Shown: one piece after another, positions 15,372 through 23,490 of the stretch
How positions within the stretch are numbered: the stretch's first letter is position 1
Layout: the number at the start of each line of letters is the position of its first letter
Source: an uncultured Bacteroidales bacterium
Lineage (GTDB): Bacteria; Bacteroidota; Bacteroidia; Bacteroidales; Muribaculaceae
Assembly: GCA_902762385.1 (NCBI GenBank)
Contig: CACWNQ010000007.1
Location: forward strand, 29,821-93,820
Direction of reading: 5' to 3'
Length of the DNA: 64,000 bases
The notes under the pieces: model-generated
Told to the model about the DNA's origin: nothing
Seen by the model: the letters and a program-made list of their open reading frames with translations, nothing else
Databases searched by the model: none
Program-made: the position numbers and the translations under genes

Positions 15372-16499
15372 ATGAAAATCGTTATCGCTATCGACAAGTT
15401 TAAGGGAAGTGCTACAGCCCAGCAGCTTGCCCAGTGCATCAACGATGCCATTGTACGCAAAATGCCTGATGCAATCACTTGTCAAGTACCCATTGCCGAT
15501 GGTGGCGATGGCACTATGCATGCTATTAAAACAATAATGGGCAACAAAGTTAAAGAGCACATGGTCATGGTGCATCGCCCAATCTTAAATCTCAACTCTG
15601 TAGACGCACACTACTTGCTTGACGAATCCAATCACACAGCCTACATGGATCTAGCCACGGCAAGTGGTCTCACGCTGGTGCCACCCTTAAGTCGTGATAT
15701 TATGAGCGCGTCAACATTTGGCACAGGCGAGATGATTGCCGATGCTCTCAGCCACGGAGCAACTCACATAGTGATGGGATTGGGTGGCAGTGCCACATGT
15801 GATGGAGCTATGGGAATTCTGAATGCTTTAGGATGTGAATTCCTCGATGCCGACATGAAGCACCTTATGCCTTGCGGCGGAAATCTAGGGCGCATTGCGC
15901 ACGTCGATGTGTCGGGAATGTCAGTGCCTGAACAAGGCATCAAGTTCACCCTTCTTACCGATGTCAATAATCCACTTTATGGGCCACAAGGTGCAGCCCA
16001 TGTGTTTGGTCCACAAAAGGGTGCTTCACCACTGCAAGTGGATGAACTGGATAATGGCCTTAAGAATTTCGCCCAATTTATGCCTTCGGGCGTTACTTAC
16101 CTTGCTGGAGCTGGTGCTGCTGGCGGGGTGGCAGCAGGAATGGTGGCATTTGTTGACGCAACTATTACACCAGGAATTGACTATGTGCTTGAGATGGCAC
16201 ACTTCGATGAGGCTATTGCCGACTCGCAACTCGTAATTACAGGTGAAGGGCGCATCGACGAGCAGACGGCCATGGGGAAAGCGCCTTCGGGTGTTCTCAA
16301 GGCAGCCCGGAGGTACAATGTGCCTGTTGTAGCGCTGTGTGGGTCGATAACACCAGGCACCGACATTTCGCAATTAGGGTTTGACTGTGTGATAGAAGTG
16401 TCACCTCACAATATGCCTCTACACGAAGCTATGATACCAGCAACAACTCTCTCAAATGTTGAGAAAGCTATATCTGCCTTTATTTCTGAATGGAAATAA
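15372..16499 (+). CDS. Glycerate kinase (GarK/GlxK type 2)
   Basis: 375 residues, the normal length. The MKIVIAIDKFKGSATAQQLA start, PIADGGDGT, ATASGLTLV, GLGGSATCDGAMGIL, LTDVNNPLYGPQGAA and ITGEGRIDEQTAMGKAPSGV are all family signatures. It phosphorylates D-glycerate to phosphoglycerate with ATP in the cytoplasm. No glycolate, galactarate or serine-pathway genes are adjacent, so the pathway that feeds it is not clear from context. It converges with rnc, leaving only 19 bases between the stop codons. Confidence 0.93.
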   Translation: MKIVIAIDKFKGSATAQQLAQCINDAIVRKMPDAITCQVPIADGGDGTMHAIKTIMGNKVKEHMVMVHRPILNLNSVDAHYLLDESNHTAYMDLATASGLTLVPPLSRDIMSASTFGTGEMIADALSHGATHIVMGLGGSATCDGAMGILNALGCEFLDADMKHLMPCGGNLGRIAHVDVSGMSVPEQGIKFTLLTDVNNPLYGPQGAAHVFGPQKGASPLQVDELDNGLKNFAQFMPSGVTYLAGAGAAGGVAAGMVAFVDATITPGIDYVLEMAHFDEAIADSQLVITGEGRIDEQTAMGKAPSGVLKAARRYNVPVVALCGSITPGTDISQLGFDCVIEVSPHNMPLHEAMIPATTLSNVEKAISAFISEWK

Positions 16500-16518
16500 T
16501 AAAATGACTGACAAGTGT

Positions 16519-17313
16519 TTATATTGAGGCTGTTGAGAGCACTTGCTCGCGAAATATATTGTCCTTCTTTAGGCGCTCATAGGCTTTCTTGCTAGCGCCT
16601 TGATGTGATTCCTTTTTACTGTAGCCCGAGCCGTCGGCAGCGTAAATTCCTCCTAGCAGCACTGCTGTTTTGAAGATGGGGTTTCCCTCTTCGTCATTCA
16701 TTGTATCTATAAGTTGGAATTCAATCGACACTCGGTATTTCTGTGTCCACTCGATTAGTCTCGACTTGTAGTTCTGCTCGGTCTTAACAAGCTCCTTGAG
16801 GTCGAGGTGTTGTGCAATGATTTTCTGCTCGATGAACTTCTTGCAAGCATCGTAGCCACGGTCAAGATATATGGCTCCTACAAGTGCCTCAACAGCATTG
16901 CCGCTAATGTAGGAGTTGTGGCTTGACGAGTGTGTCGATGCTCTCACGTGCGACTCTAGCCTGAATGCTTTGCCAATGCGGTTAAGACTCTCGCGCTGAA
17001 CGATTTTGGCTCGAGTGCTAGTCAGGAATCCCTCGTGTTTGTTGGGATACCGGTTATAAAGATAAGCACCCACTACAGCATCGAGTATGGCGTCGCCCAG
17101 AAACTCGAGTCGCTCATTGTTGGCCCATCGGCCATTGGCGGTCTTGACTGGCATAGAGCGATGCACCAGCGCTAGCTTATAGTAATCGATGTGCAGTGGA
17201 TAAAACCCTGTTATGCCATGTATAAAAACATAAAGTTCCTTTTCCTTAGCGAAAAGGAACTTTATGACTGATATGATTCGGTTAAACAAGGTAGTGGAGT
17301 CAAGCATTATCAT
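16519..17313 (-). CDS. rnc: Ribonuclease III
   Basis: 264 residues (a start two codons later at 17307 is equally possible). The RNase III signature NERLEFLGDAILD and the second acidic motif GNAVEALVGAIYLD are intact; the C-terminal part (about 180-255) is a double-stranded RNA-binding domain ending SKKESHQGASKKAYERL. It cleaves double-stranded RNA in rRNA maturation and mRNA decay. An N-terminal extension of about 35 residues is longer than in E. coli. The leftward order acpP-fabF-rnc is widely conserved in bacteria and supports a single operon. Confidence 0.95.
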   Translation of the reverse strand: MIMLDSTTLFNRIISVIKFLFAKEKELYVFIHGITGFYPLHIDYYKLALVHRSMPVKTANGRWANNERLEFLGDAILDAVVGAYLYNRYPNKHEGFLTSTRAKIVQRESLNRIGKAFRLESHVRASTHSSSHNSYISGNAVEALVGAIYLDRGYDACKKFIEQKIIAQHLDLKELVKTEQNYKSRLIEWTQKYRVSIEFQLIDTMNDEEGNPIFKTAVLLGGIYAADGSGYSKKESHQGASKKAYERLKKDNIFREQVLSTASI

Positions 17314-17410
17314 GGCAGGGCTCCACAGGCCTCATGGTTATCAGGAAGCTATGTTGCTTACCTTGCCATAGTGGTTTAACTTCTCTTAAGTACAGATTGA
17401 TAACGGGTTA

Positions 17411-18670
17411 TCAATACTTCTTAACAATCAAGCTCGCATTGTGACCGCCAAATCCGAAGGTGTTCGACAACGCCACTTTAACCTCACGTTGCTGTGCCTT
17501 GTTGAAGGTGAAGTTGAGGTTGTAGTCAATATCGGGGTCGTTATCGCCGTCCTCGTGATTGATTGTTGGTGGTACGATGTTGTCCTGACATGCCTTGATG
17601 CAGAAGAGGGCCTCGATGGCACCTGTTGCACCCAGCATGTGTCCTGTCATCGACTTAGTCGAGCTGATGTTCAAATCATAGGCATGCTTGCCAAAAACCT
17701 CAATAATGGCCTGAGCCTCGCTGAGGTCACCAACAGGTGTTGAAGTGCCATGAACGTTGATGTAATCAACCTCGTCGGCGCCGATTCCTGCGTCCTCAAG
17801 AGCTCTCTTCATCACCAGCGATGCACCGAGTCCCTCGGGATGGCTTGCAGTGATGTGGTAGGCGTCGGCACTCATGCCACCACCTATTACCTCGGCATAG
17901 ATTTTCGCACCTCTTGCAAGAGCGTGCTCCAGTTCCTCGAAGATCAATGTCACACCGCCTTCGCCCATCACGAAACCGTCGCGCGAACCACTGAAGGGAC
18001 GCGAAGCAGTCTCAGGGCTGTCGTTGCGGGTCGAAATTGCCTTCATGGCATTGAAGCCACCCACGCCAGCAGGGAATATCGCTGCCTCAGAACCACCGGT
18101 CACAATTGCTGTGGCCTTGCCCAGACGCACGTAGTTGAAAGCGTCGATCAGGGCATTGGTTGAAGTTGCGCATGCCGATACCACGCCATAGTTAGGACCA
18201 CGCAGACCCCACTTTATCGAGATGTGACCCGAAGCGATGTCGGCAATCATCATTGGGATAAAGAATGGGTTGTACTTAGGTCCTTTTTCCTCGTTCTTTG
18301 CATAGTAACCTGCCTCGTTCTCGAAGGTGTGCAGACCACCAATACCAGAGCCATAAATGACTCCAATCTCGTTGCGGTCAACATTCTCGTCGTCAAGGAG
18401 CTTAGAGTCGGCAAGTGCTTGTGTAGCGCTGGCCATAGCATAGTGACAGTACAGGTCCATGCGACGAGCGTCGCGGCGGTCGAGATATTCCTCTACGTTA
18501 AAGTCCTTGACCTCGCAGGCAAACTGTGTCTTGAACAGCGAGGCATCAAAATGAGTAATAGGTCCTGCACCGCTCACTCCATTAATGGCGTTTTTCCAAG
18601 TGGTTTCAACGTCATTTCCAAGAGGAGTGATGGCACCAAGACCTGTTACCACGACTCTCTTTAATTCCAT
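17411..18670 (-). CDS. fabF: 3-oxoacyl-[acyl-carrier-protein] synthase II
   Basis: 419 residues. Start MELKRVVVTGLGAITPLGN is typical. The catalytic Cys lies in VVSACATSTNALI and the two His residues in NVHGTSTPVGD and KSMTGHMLGATGA; the C-terminal SNTFGFGGHNASL motif is also present. FabF condenses malonyl-ACP with acyl-ACP in fatty acid elongation. It lies 52 bases downstream of acpP and 97 bases upstream of rnc on the same strand, so it is probably in their operon. Confidence 0.97.
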   Translation of the reverse strand: MELKRVVVTGLGAITPLGNDVETTWKNAINGVSGAGPITHFDASLFKTQFACEVKDFNVEEYLDRRDARRMDLYCHYAMASATQALADSKLLDDENVDRNEIGVIYGSGIGGLHTFENEAGYYAKNEEKGPKYNPFFIPMMIADIASGHISIKWGLRGPNYGVVSACATSTNALIDAFNYVRLGKATAIVTGGSEAAIFPAGVGGFNAMKAISTRNDSPETASRPFSGSRDGFVMGEGGVTLIFEELEHALARGAKIYAEVIGGGMSADAYHITASHPEGLGASLVMKRALEDAGIGADEVDYINVHGTSTPVGDLSEAQAIIEVFGKHAYDLNISSTKSMTGHMLGATGAIEALFCIKACQDNIVPPTINHEDGDNDPDIDYNLNFTFNKAQQREVKVALSNTFGFGGHNASLIVKKY

Positions 18671-18722
18671 AACAATTAAAAAGGAGATGTATTAAAACAA
18701 ACGTTGTTGTTTTAGGCTTTCT

Positions 18723-18965
18723 TTATTCAGCAGCTTTTGCAGCCTCGATGAAAGAAACAGCGTCACCCACTGTTTGAATCTTCTCGGTCTCAGCATCGGG
18801 GATAGTGATGTCAAATTCCTTCTCAAGCTCCATGATCAGCTCAACAGTGTCGAGGCTGTCGGCGCCAAGATCCTGGGCAAATGTTGCCTCGGGAGTGATT
18901 TGTGACTCACTAACACCTAATTTGTCAACGATAATCGCTGCTACTCTTTCTTGAATTTCAGACAT
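18723..18965 (-). CDS. acpP: Acyl carrier protein
   Basis: 80 residues. The phosphopantetheine-attachment motif [17 protein letters not shown] is intact with the modified Ser in DSLD. The protein is acidic, as expected. It carries growing acyl chains for fatty acid synthesis and is the first gene of the acpP-fabF-rnc set. An imperfect -7 box (TTACTTTG on the minus strand) lies about 50 bases upstream of the ATG. Confidence 0.97.
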   Translation of the reverse strand: MSEIQERVAAIIVDKLGVSESQITPEATFAQDLGADSLDTVELIMELEKEFDITIPDAETEKIQTVGDAVSFIEAAKAAE

Positions 18966-19162
18966 AATGCTATGAATTTTAAATTGTTAAATAATATTTC
19001 TCGTTTTTTGCGGTGCAAAGTAAATAATTATTTGCCAAATAGAAAAGCAAAACATGAAGATTTTGCTAACAAGCGGCGGTTTTTTGTGCAAAAATTGTTT
19101 AATGAAGCTCAAAATAAGCAACTTAGAAACACAAAATTACCTTTTTTAACAACAGCACTCAA

Positions 19163-19540
19163 CTAGTCGAGGTGCTGTTCAAGAAGTTCACAGGCATCGG
19201 CTACGCATCCTTCGCATGAGCGAAGCACCTTGCCAGTGTTCACACCCTTGAGCATGCGGCATTGGGTGGCTCCGTTGCGTGCCTGGAACTCATTCATCAC
19301 ATTGCGCATGGCGAGCGATGCCTGGGCTTTGTCGCGCTTCACGAGCCCTAGCACTATGGCTGCTCCCGTAAGAGCGCCGCAAGTGCCTTGCATATTACCC
19401 ATTCCGCTGCCAAATGCGTTTCCCAAATTCATTGCATCTTCCTCACTGATGTGAGCAAGATCGGTGTAGGTTGCAACTACTGCTTGGGCGCAGTTGCACA
19501 CCTTTTTCCTCTCGGCTGCTATATGTTTTCTTGTCTCCAT
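19163..19540 (-). CDS. C_GCAxxG_C_C family protein
   Basis: Start set at 19540 (METRKHIAAERK); the 12-residue extension to 19576 is unlikely because the promoter lies close by. 125 residues. The spaced cysteines define the family: CNCAQAV near 16, GTCGALTGAA near 60, QCR near 100 and SCEGCVADAC near the end. The family is thought to bind a redox metal centre or be a membrane-associated redox protein, but no reaction is established. It is probably monocistronic, with a perfect-spacing promoter at 19600-19630. Confidence 0.88.
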   Translation of the reverse strand: METRKHIAAERKKVCNCAQAVVATYTDLAHISEEDAMNLGNAFGSGMGNMQGTCGALTGAAIVLGLVKRDKAQASLAMRNVMNEFQARNGATQCRMLKGVNTGKVLRSCEGCVADACELLEQHLD

Positions 19541-19599
19541 ATTTTTGAAATTTATCCTAAGATACGAATTAATCACAAAGGTTTAATTGAAACTAAGCA

Positions 19600-19630
19600 C
19601 AAAAGTACCAAAATTGCTCTTTTTTTGCAA
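19600..19630 (-). promoter_or_regulatory. Promoter of the C_GCAxxG gene
   Basis: On the minus strand TTG (19630-19628) and TACTTTTG (19607-19600) are 20 bases apart, an exact fit to the Bacteroidetes promoter. The leader would be about 55 bases. Confidence 0.7.
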
Positions 19631-19705
19631 CTTTGGTACTTTAATTATAATTAAATGGTTGTTATTCAGTGCTTTATTTATTTGGCTCGTTTCCTGAAAA
19701 AACAA

Positions 19706-19738
19706 GCATCCCCACCGCAAAAGAAATGGGTGGGGATG
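19706..19738 (-). terminator. Terminator of the RNase E/G gene
   Basis: A 10-base-pair GC-rich stem (CATCCCCACC at 19707-19716 with GGTGGGGATG at 19729-19738), followed on the minus strand by a T-run. It stands 22 bases after the stop of the leftward gene. Confidence 0.8.
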
Positions 19739-19759
19739 TCGTTTTAGTGAAGCGTGGCG

Positions 19760-21397
19760 CTATGCGTCATCATCTTCTTGTTCTTTTTGCTTCCTCAAGC
19801 GGTTTTCTTTCTTGCTCGAGGAACTGCTTGTGTCTTTCTCTTCGCTAAGGTCAATTTCCTGCTTGTTCTTGTCGATAACCCGGTATTGCAGGTAGGCTAA
19901 ATCTTGGTCGGGCATAATCTTGAAAACTCGCCCAAACTCTCGGCGCCATTTTCGATGTAGGCTTATAAGGCCTTTCTTAAGATAGGCATCGACAAATGGA
20001 TGGACATACATAATGAAATCCTTGACGCCCAAGTCGTGAATCAAGTAGTCGATTTTGTCCTTGAGTCGGTCGGTGAATAGCAGCGAAGGCATCACTTCCC
20101 CCTTACCTCCACAAGAGGGGCAGGTCTCGCTCGTTACAATGTCGAGCGCTGGACGCACGCGTTGCCTTGTGATTTGCATCAGTCCAAACTTGCTCAACGG
20201 CAAGATGTTGTGTCGGGCTCGGTCTTTTTGCATCATTTCTCTCATGTGGTCATACAGGGCCTGTCGGTGTTCGCCCTTTGCCATATCGATGAAGTCGATT
20301 ACAATGATGCCGCCCATGTCGCGCAGTCTAAGCTGTCGTGCTATTTCGTCGGCGGCTAGCAAGTTCACGTCAAGAGCATTGCTCTCTTGGTCGGTAGTCT
20401 TGCGTGACCTGTTGCCCGAGTTCACATCGATCACGTGCAGTGCCTCGGTGCTTTCAATTATTATGTATGCGCCCGAACGGAAAGATACCGTCTTTCCAAA
20501 CGACGACTTCATCTGCCTAGTGACATTGAATTTGTCGAAGATGGGTTGGTCGTCGCTGTAAATCTTGACAATATCGCCACGGTCGGGGGCGATTAGGCTC
20601 ACATAGTTGTGAATTTGCTCATAAATCTCGGCATTATTCACATGTATGCTCTCGAAATCCGGACTGAAGATGTCGCGTATCAGGCTCACGGCACGGCTTT
20701 CTTCCTCATATATGAGTGAAGGCGGCTCGCTGTAGTTGATTTTTGCGACACTCTCTTCCCAGCATTTCATGAGCACTTTTAGTTCACTATTCAGTTCGGC
20801 AGCTCTTTTGTTCTCGGCCGAAGTTCTTACGATGACACCGAAGTTTTTAGGTTTGATACTCTCGACCAGTCGTCGCAGTCTTGTCTTCTCGGCCCGATCC
20901 TTAATCTTCTGTGAAACCAGAATCTTGTTGTTAAACGGAATCAGTACTAGAAACCTGCCTGTGAAGGTTATTTCGGTTGTCAGTCGAGGGCCTTTGGTTG
21001 AGATGGGCTCCTTGGCAATCTGTACTATCAACTCCTGTCCCGCCTCAAGCATGTCGGTTACCGAACCGTGCTTGTCAATGTCTGGGAGCAGTTTCATCTT
21101 CGACAGATTCACCGGTCGCTTACCTGCGCTGTCTCGCACCTGCTTGATGAAAGCAGTATAACTGCTGAATTGTGAGCCTAAATCAAGGTAATGAAGAAAA
21201 GCCTCTTTGCCGTAGCCCACGTTAACGAACGCGGCATTCAAGCCAGGCATGAGTTTCTTTACCTTGGCAAAATAGAGGTTACCCACTGCGTAGGAGGCGT
21301 CTCTTGCCTCCTTCTGTAGCGACATCAGTCGTCCTTCTTCAAGCAGGGCTGTACTGATGCTTGTGGGTTTCACGTCTACAATCAGTTCACTTCTCAT
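19760..21397 (-). CDS. rng: Ribonuclease E/G family endonuclease
   Basis: 545 residues, matching RNase G rather than the longer RNase E with its scaffold tail. The N-terminal S1-like region (about 35-125) contains AAFVNVGYGKEAFLH; the catalytic part shows HVIDVNSGNRSRK and IDFIDMAKGEHRQAL, carrying the two metal-binding Asp; the Zn-link Cys pair is in TCPSCGGKG. The tail after 515 is short, polar and Ser-rich. It processes rRNA and starts mRNA decay. It lies 250 bases downstream of the AURKAIP1-like and HU genes on the same strand. Confidence 0.95.
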   Translation of the reverse strand: MRSELIVDVKPTSISTALLEEGRLMSLQKEARDASYAVGNLYFAKVKKLMPGLNAAFVNVGYGKEAFLHYLDLGSQFSSYTAFIKQVRDSAGKRPVNLSKMKLLPDIDKHGSVTDMLEAGQELIVQIAKEPISTKGPRLTTEITFTGRFLVLIPFNNKILVSQKIKDRAEKTRLRRLVESIKPKNFGVIVRTSAENKRAAELNSELKVLMKCWEESVAKINYSEPPSLIYEEESRAVSLIRDIFSPDFESIHVNNAEIYEQIHNYVSLIAPDRGDIVKIYSDDQPIFDKFNVTRQMKSSFGKTVSFRSGAYIIIESTEALHVIDVNSGNRSRKTTDQESNALDVNLLAADEIARQLRLRDMGGIIVIDFIDMAKGEHRQALYDHMREMMQKDRARHNILPLSKFGLMQITRQRVRPALDIVTSETCPSCGGKGEVMPSLLFTDRLKDKIDYLIHDLGVKDFIMYVHPFVDAYLKKGLISLHRKWRREFGRVFKIMPDQDLAYLQYRVIDKNKQEIDLSEEKDTSSSSSKKENRLRKQKEQEDDDA

Positions 21398-21647
21398 CGT
21401 GAAATACTGTTATTTTAAAAAGTCACTCGCCCGAATCCTGTGCCCGGTATAATATAATAATGTGTAAGGGCAGTAGGTGTTAAGGTGAGTGTGGGTCGTG
21501 GGGGATGACCAGCACATGTTGTGGTCATCAGTCTAAAAGCAGAAGAACAAGCCAATGTGTCTCGATGTTCTTGATGCAGAATCACGCACTTGTTTCGAGC
21601 CTTCATCATTGGTTTGCTCTTCGCTTCTTCGACTCAATCAAGAAAGA

Positions 21648-21740
21648 TCACTTCTTGTTCTTGTGGCGATTCTTTCTTAGTCTTTTTTTGCGCTTATGCG
21701 TAGCCATCTTGTGGCCTTTTCTCTTTTTACCGCTTGGCAT
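21648..21740 (-). CDS. AURKAIP1/COX24-like 30-residue basic peptide
   Basis: A 30-codon frame on the minus strand reading MPSGKKRKGHKMATHKRKKR and ending KNRHKNKK. More than half the residues are Lys, Arg or His. It matches the very short Bacteroidetes proteins annotated as AURKAIP1/COX24 domain proteins, related to the mitochondrial small-subunit ribosomal protein mS38 and by analogy to small bacterial ribosomal proteins. A role in the 30S subunit is therefore likely but inferred. It is shorter than usual gene-calling limits. It lies between HU and the RNase E/G gene on the same strand. Confidence 0.85.
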   Translation of the reverse strand: MPSGKKRKGHKMATHKRKKRLRKNRHKNKK

Positions 21741-21805
21741 TGTTAATTGAATTTTAGAAATTTATATTTTTATATTGAGATAATTCTATGTGTGTTAACC
21801 ACTTA

Positions 21806-22081
21806 TTATTTCTTAACCTGCTCCATGAACACCTTAGCTGGCTTGAAAGCTGGAATCTTGTGCTCTGGGATGATGATTGCAGTGTTCTTCGAGATGTTGC
21901 GAGCGGTCTTCTGTGAACGAGTCTTCACGATGAAGCTACCGAAACCTCTCAGGTATACGTTCTCACCCTCTGCGAGTGAATCCTTTACGGTCTCCATAAA
22001 TTTCTCAATAGTCTCCAATACTGTGGCTTTGTCGATGCCAGTCGATTTAGCGATTTCGCTTACGATATCTGCTTTTGTCAT
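21806..22081 (-). CDS. hup: HU-family DNA-binding protein
   Basis: 91 residues, the standard length. The start MTKADIVSEIAKSTGIDK, the GENVYLRGFGSFIVKTR arm and the NPxT-like region (KNTAIIIPEHKIPAFKPAK) match HU/IHF proteins; the IPEH in place of NPxT is common in Bacteroidetes HU. It bends and compacts DNA as a dimer. It leads the leftward set HU, AURKAIP1-like peptide, RNase E/G. The upstream -7 candidate (GATATTTG) is imperfect. Confidence 0.95.
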   Translation of the reverse strand: MTKADIVSEIAKSTGIDKATVLETIEKFMETVKDSLAEGENVYLRGFGSFIVKTRSQKTARNISKNTAIIIPEHKIPAFKPAKVFMEQVKK

Positions 22082-22503
22082 TTTAGTAGAAATTTTTTAT
22101 AGTTTGTTTATAAAATAATTTATCACTCACTCTTCAATCAAAACACCCATTTTTCCTTGAATTTTGGGGTCAAAAGCCTAAAACACAAGCTTCTAAATGG
22201 ATGCCTCAATTTTTTGCAAGTGCAAATATCGTACTTTTTTTTTAATTAGCACCTAATATTCGATAAAAAATAGCAGTTTTTTTAGTTTTTTTCTCATTTT
22301 CAGTGATTTTAGGGTGTTTTGTGGTTGTTTTTTGTCGTGTTTGCCAGGTGGTATGCTGCAATTGGTTCTTTTATGCTGATTATGACATGATTGTGGTTTA
22401 TGATAGTTTAGATTGCTGTCATCATTGAGAGTCGTGGTTAAATGTTGTTAAATCCTCGGGTTGGCTAGCAGTTTTGATGTGATAAACAATATTCCGTTAT
22501 TTT
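22082..22503. other. Non-coding upstream region of HU, no gene seen
   Basis: About 420 AT-rich bases. No frame with protein-like composition, no tRNA and no clear hairpin is visible. The part next to HU holds its leader and an imperfect -7 element (around 22225-22232). The right part leads into the sigma54-like site. Confidence 0.5.
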
Positions 22504-22520
22504 TTGGCATCATATTTGCA
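22504..22520 (+). promoter_or_regulatory. Sigma54-like -24/-12 promoter
   Basis: TTGGCA at 22504-22509 and TTTGCA at 22515-22520 place GG (22506-22507) and GC (22518-22519) exactly 10 bases apart, as sigma54 requires. Transcription would begin near 22531, at the first base of the tandem hairpin units. The same bases contain CATATTTG, one mismatch from a housekeeping -7 box, so the assignment is uncertain. RpoN itself is encoded at 43974-45500. Confidence 0.4.
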
Positions 22521-22531
22521 TAGTGTATTGC

Positions 22532-22667
22532 GGTATTAGTTTTTAAGGTTATGAAATATTTAGCGTCGTGACGACGATTTCTTTTTCATTGTTTAAGGTT
22601 TATGTTAATGGTATTAGAAGGTTAATTAGTTAGGCAATCCCCGACGTGATGTCGAGGATTTCTTTTT
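22532..22667 (+). repeat. Two tandem hairpin units, possible small RNA or leader
   Basis: Unit 1 is 22532-22586 and unit 2 is 22610-22667. Each starts GGTATTAG, contains AAGGTTA, has a short hairpin (GTCGTGACGAC at 22565-22575; CGACGTGATGTCG at 22642-22654) and ends in GATTTCTTTTT. Each hairpin plus T-run resembles a short terminator. The units are not coding. They stand about 85 bases upstream of the lipoprotein gene at 22754, so they may be a two-step attenuating leader or two small RNAs. Confidence 0.45.
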
Positions 22668-22753
22668 GTGGTAACTGATAATAAATTAATAATGTTTACG
22701 TTATATATTATAGAAGTGCATTATTTTATAATTTTAAAAAACCTATTATTACA

Positions 22754-23332
22754 ATGAAAAAAGTCAATTACATTATCGCCATCGCATCGGTGGCAGCGTT
22801 TACTCTTGCCTCATGCAATGGTAATAGCGAGACTGCCTCTAAGGCAAGTGGAGAAGAAGTTTCAACCGAGCAGACTGCCGATCAGGCAACTCAGGGAGAA
22901 GAAGCTACCGAGGAAGTGAAAATCGAGGACCTTAAGGAACTCACTTGCGACAACTACACTATCACTATCCCCGAGGGATGGAAGGCCAGCAGCAAGATGG
23001 TAAGAAGTTCTTGCAATCTCACATTAAAAGAGAATCCTCACTCAACTGCTATGATTAACCACACATTGTACAGTGAGAGTGATCTGGTTGAGAGCATCAC
23101 CAAGCGTGGTTGCAAACCCATCGACGACATCACAGTTGGTGATAAAACCTACAAAGTGTTTGAAAATGCGAAAGATGGTGGTCGCTACGAGTATGAGGCT
23201 TATGTTCCCCAAGGCGAGGGCTTTGTGACCTTCCGCATCATGTCTGGTGGAACCCCAATGAAGGACAATGAGCTCAAAGAAGTGATGATGAAGAATCTCA
23301 ATGATATCATTGCTGCCACCCAGCTAAAGTGA
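22754..23332 (+). CDS. Lipoprotein of unknown function
   Basis: 192 residues. Signal peptide with lipobox TLASC (Cys20). Residues 21-60 are a Glu/Thr/Ala-rich linker; residues 65-192 form a mixed domain beginning LTCDNYTITIPEGWKASS, with VTFRIMSGGTPM and a final helix ELKEVMMKNLNDII. The IPEGWK sequence and layout resemble small Bacteroidetes proteins of the PsbP/DUF1795 type, but I cannot confirm this. It is probably anchored in the periplasm. It stands alone, with the tandem hairpin units in its upstream region. Confidence 0.75.
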   Translation: MKKVNYIIAIASVAAFTLASCNGNSETASKASGEEVSTEQTADQATQGEEATEEVKIEDLKELTCDNYTITIPEGWKASSKMVRSSCNLTLKENPHSTAMINHTLYSESDLVESITKRGCKPIDDITVGDKTYKVFENAKDGGRYEYEAYVPQGEGFVTFRIMSGGTPMKDNELKEVMMKNLNDIIAATQLK

Positions 23333-23413
23333 TATAAAGACTTATAAATCAATAAACATGCGCCCGCCCAAGTTGTTCTTAGGGTGGGTGTCGTGTTTTT
23401 GTGGGGTGTTTGT

Positions 23414-23445
23414 TTTGGGATATAAAAGAATATTTATTAATTTTG
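23414..23445 (+). promoter_or_regulatory. Promoter of the CotH-dockerin gene
   Basis: TTTG at 23414-23417 and TAATTTTG at 23438-23445 are 20 bases apart, a full match. Transcription would begin near 23452, about 40 bases before the ATG at 23491. Confidence 0.7.
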
Positions 23446-23490
23446 CCACATAAATGTGAAGTTTATTCTCAAAAAAAAATAATTCTTGAT

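Noticed and set aside
21415-21609. 64-codon minus-strand frame upstream of the RNase E/G gene
   Set aside because: Thr/Pro-rich composition without homology; lies in the leader region of the operon.
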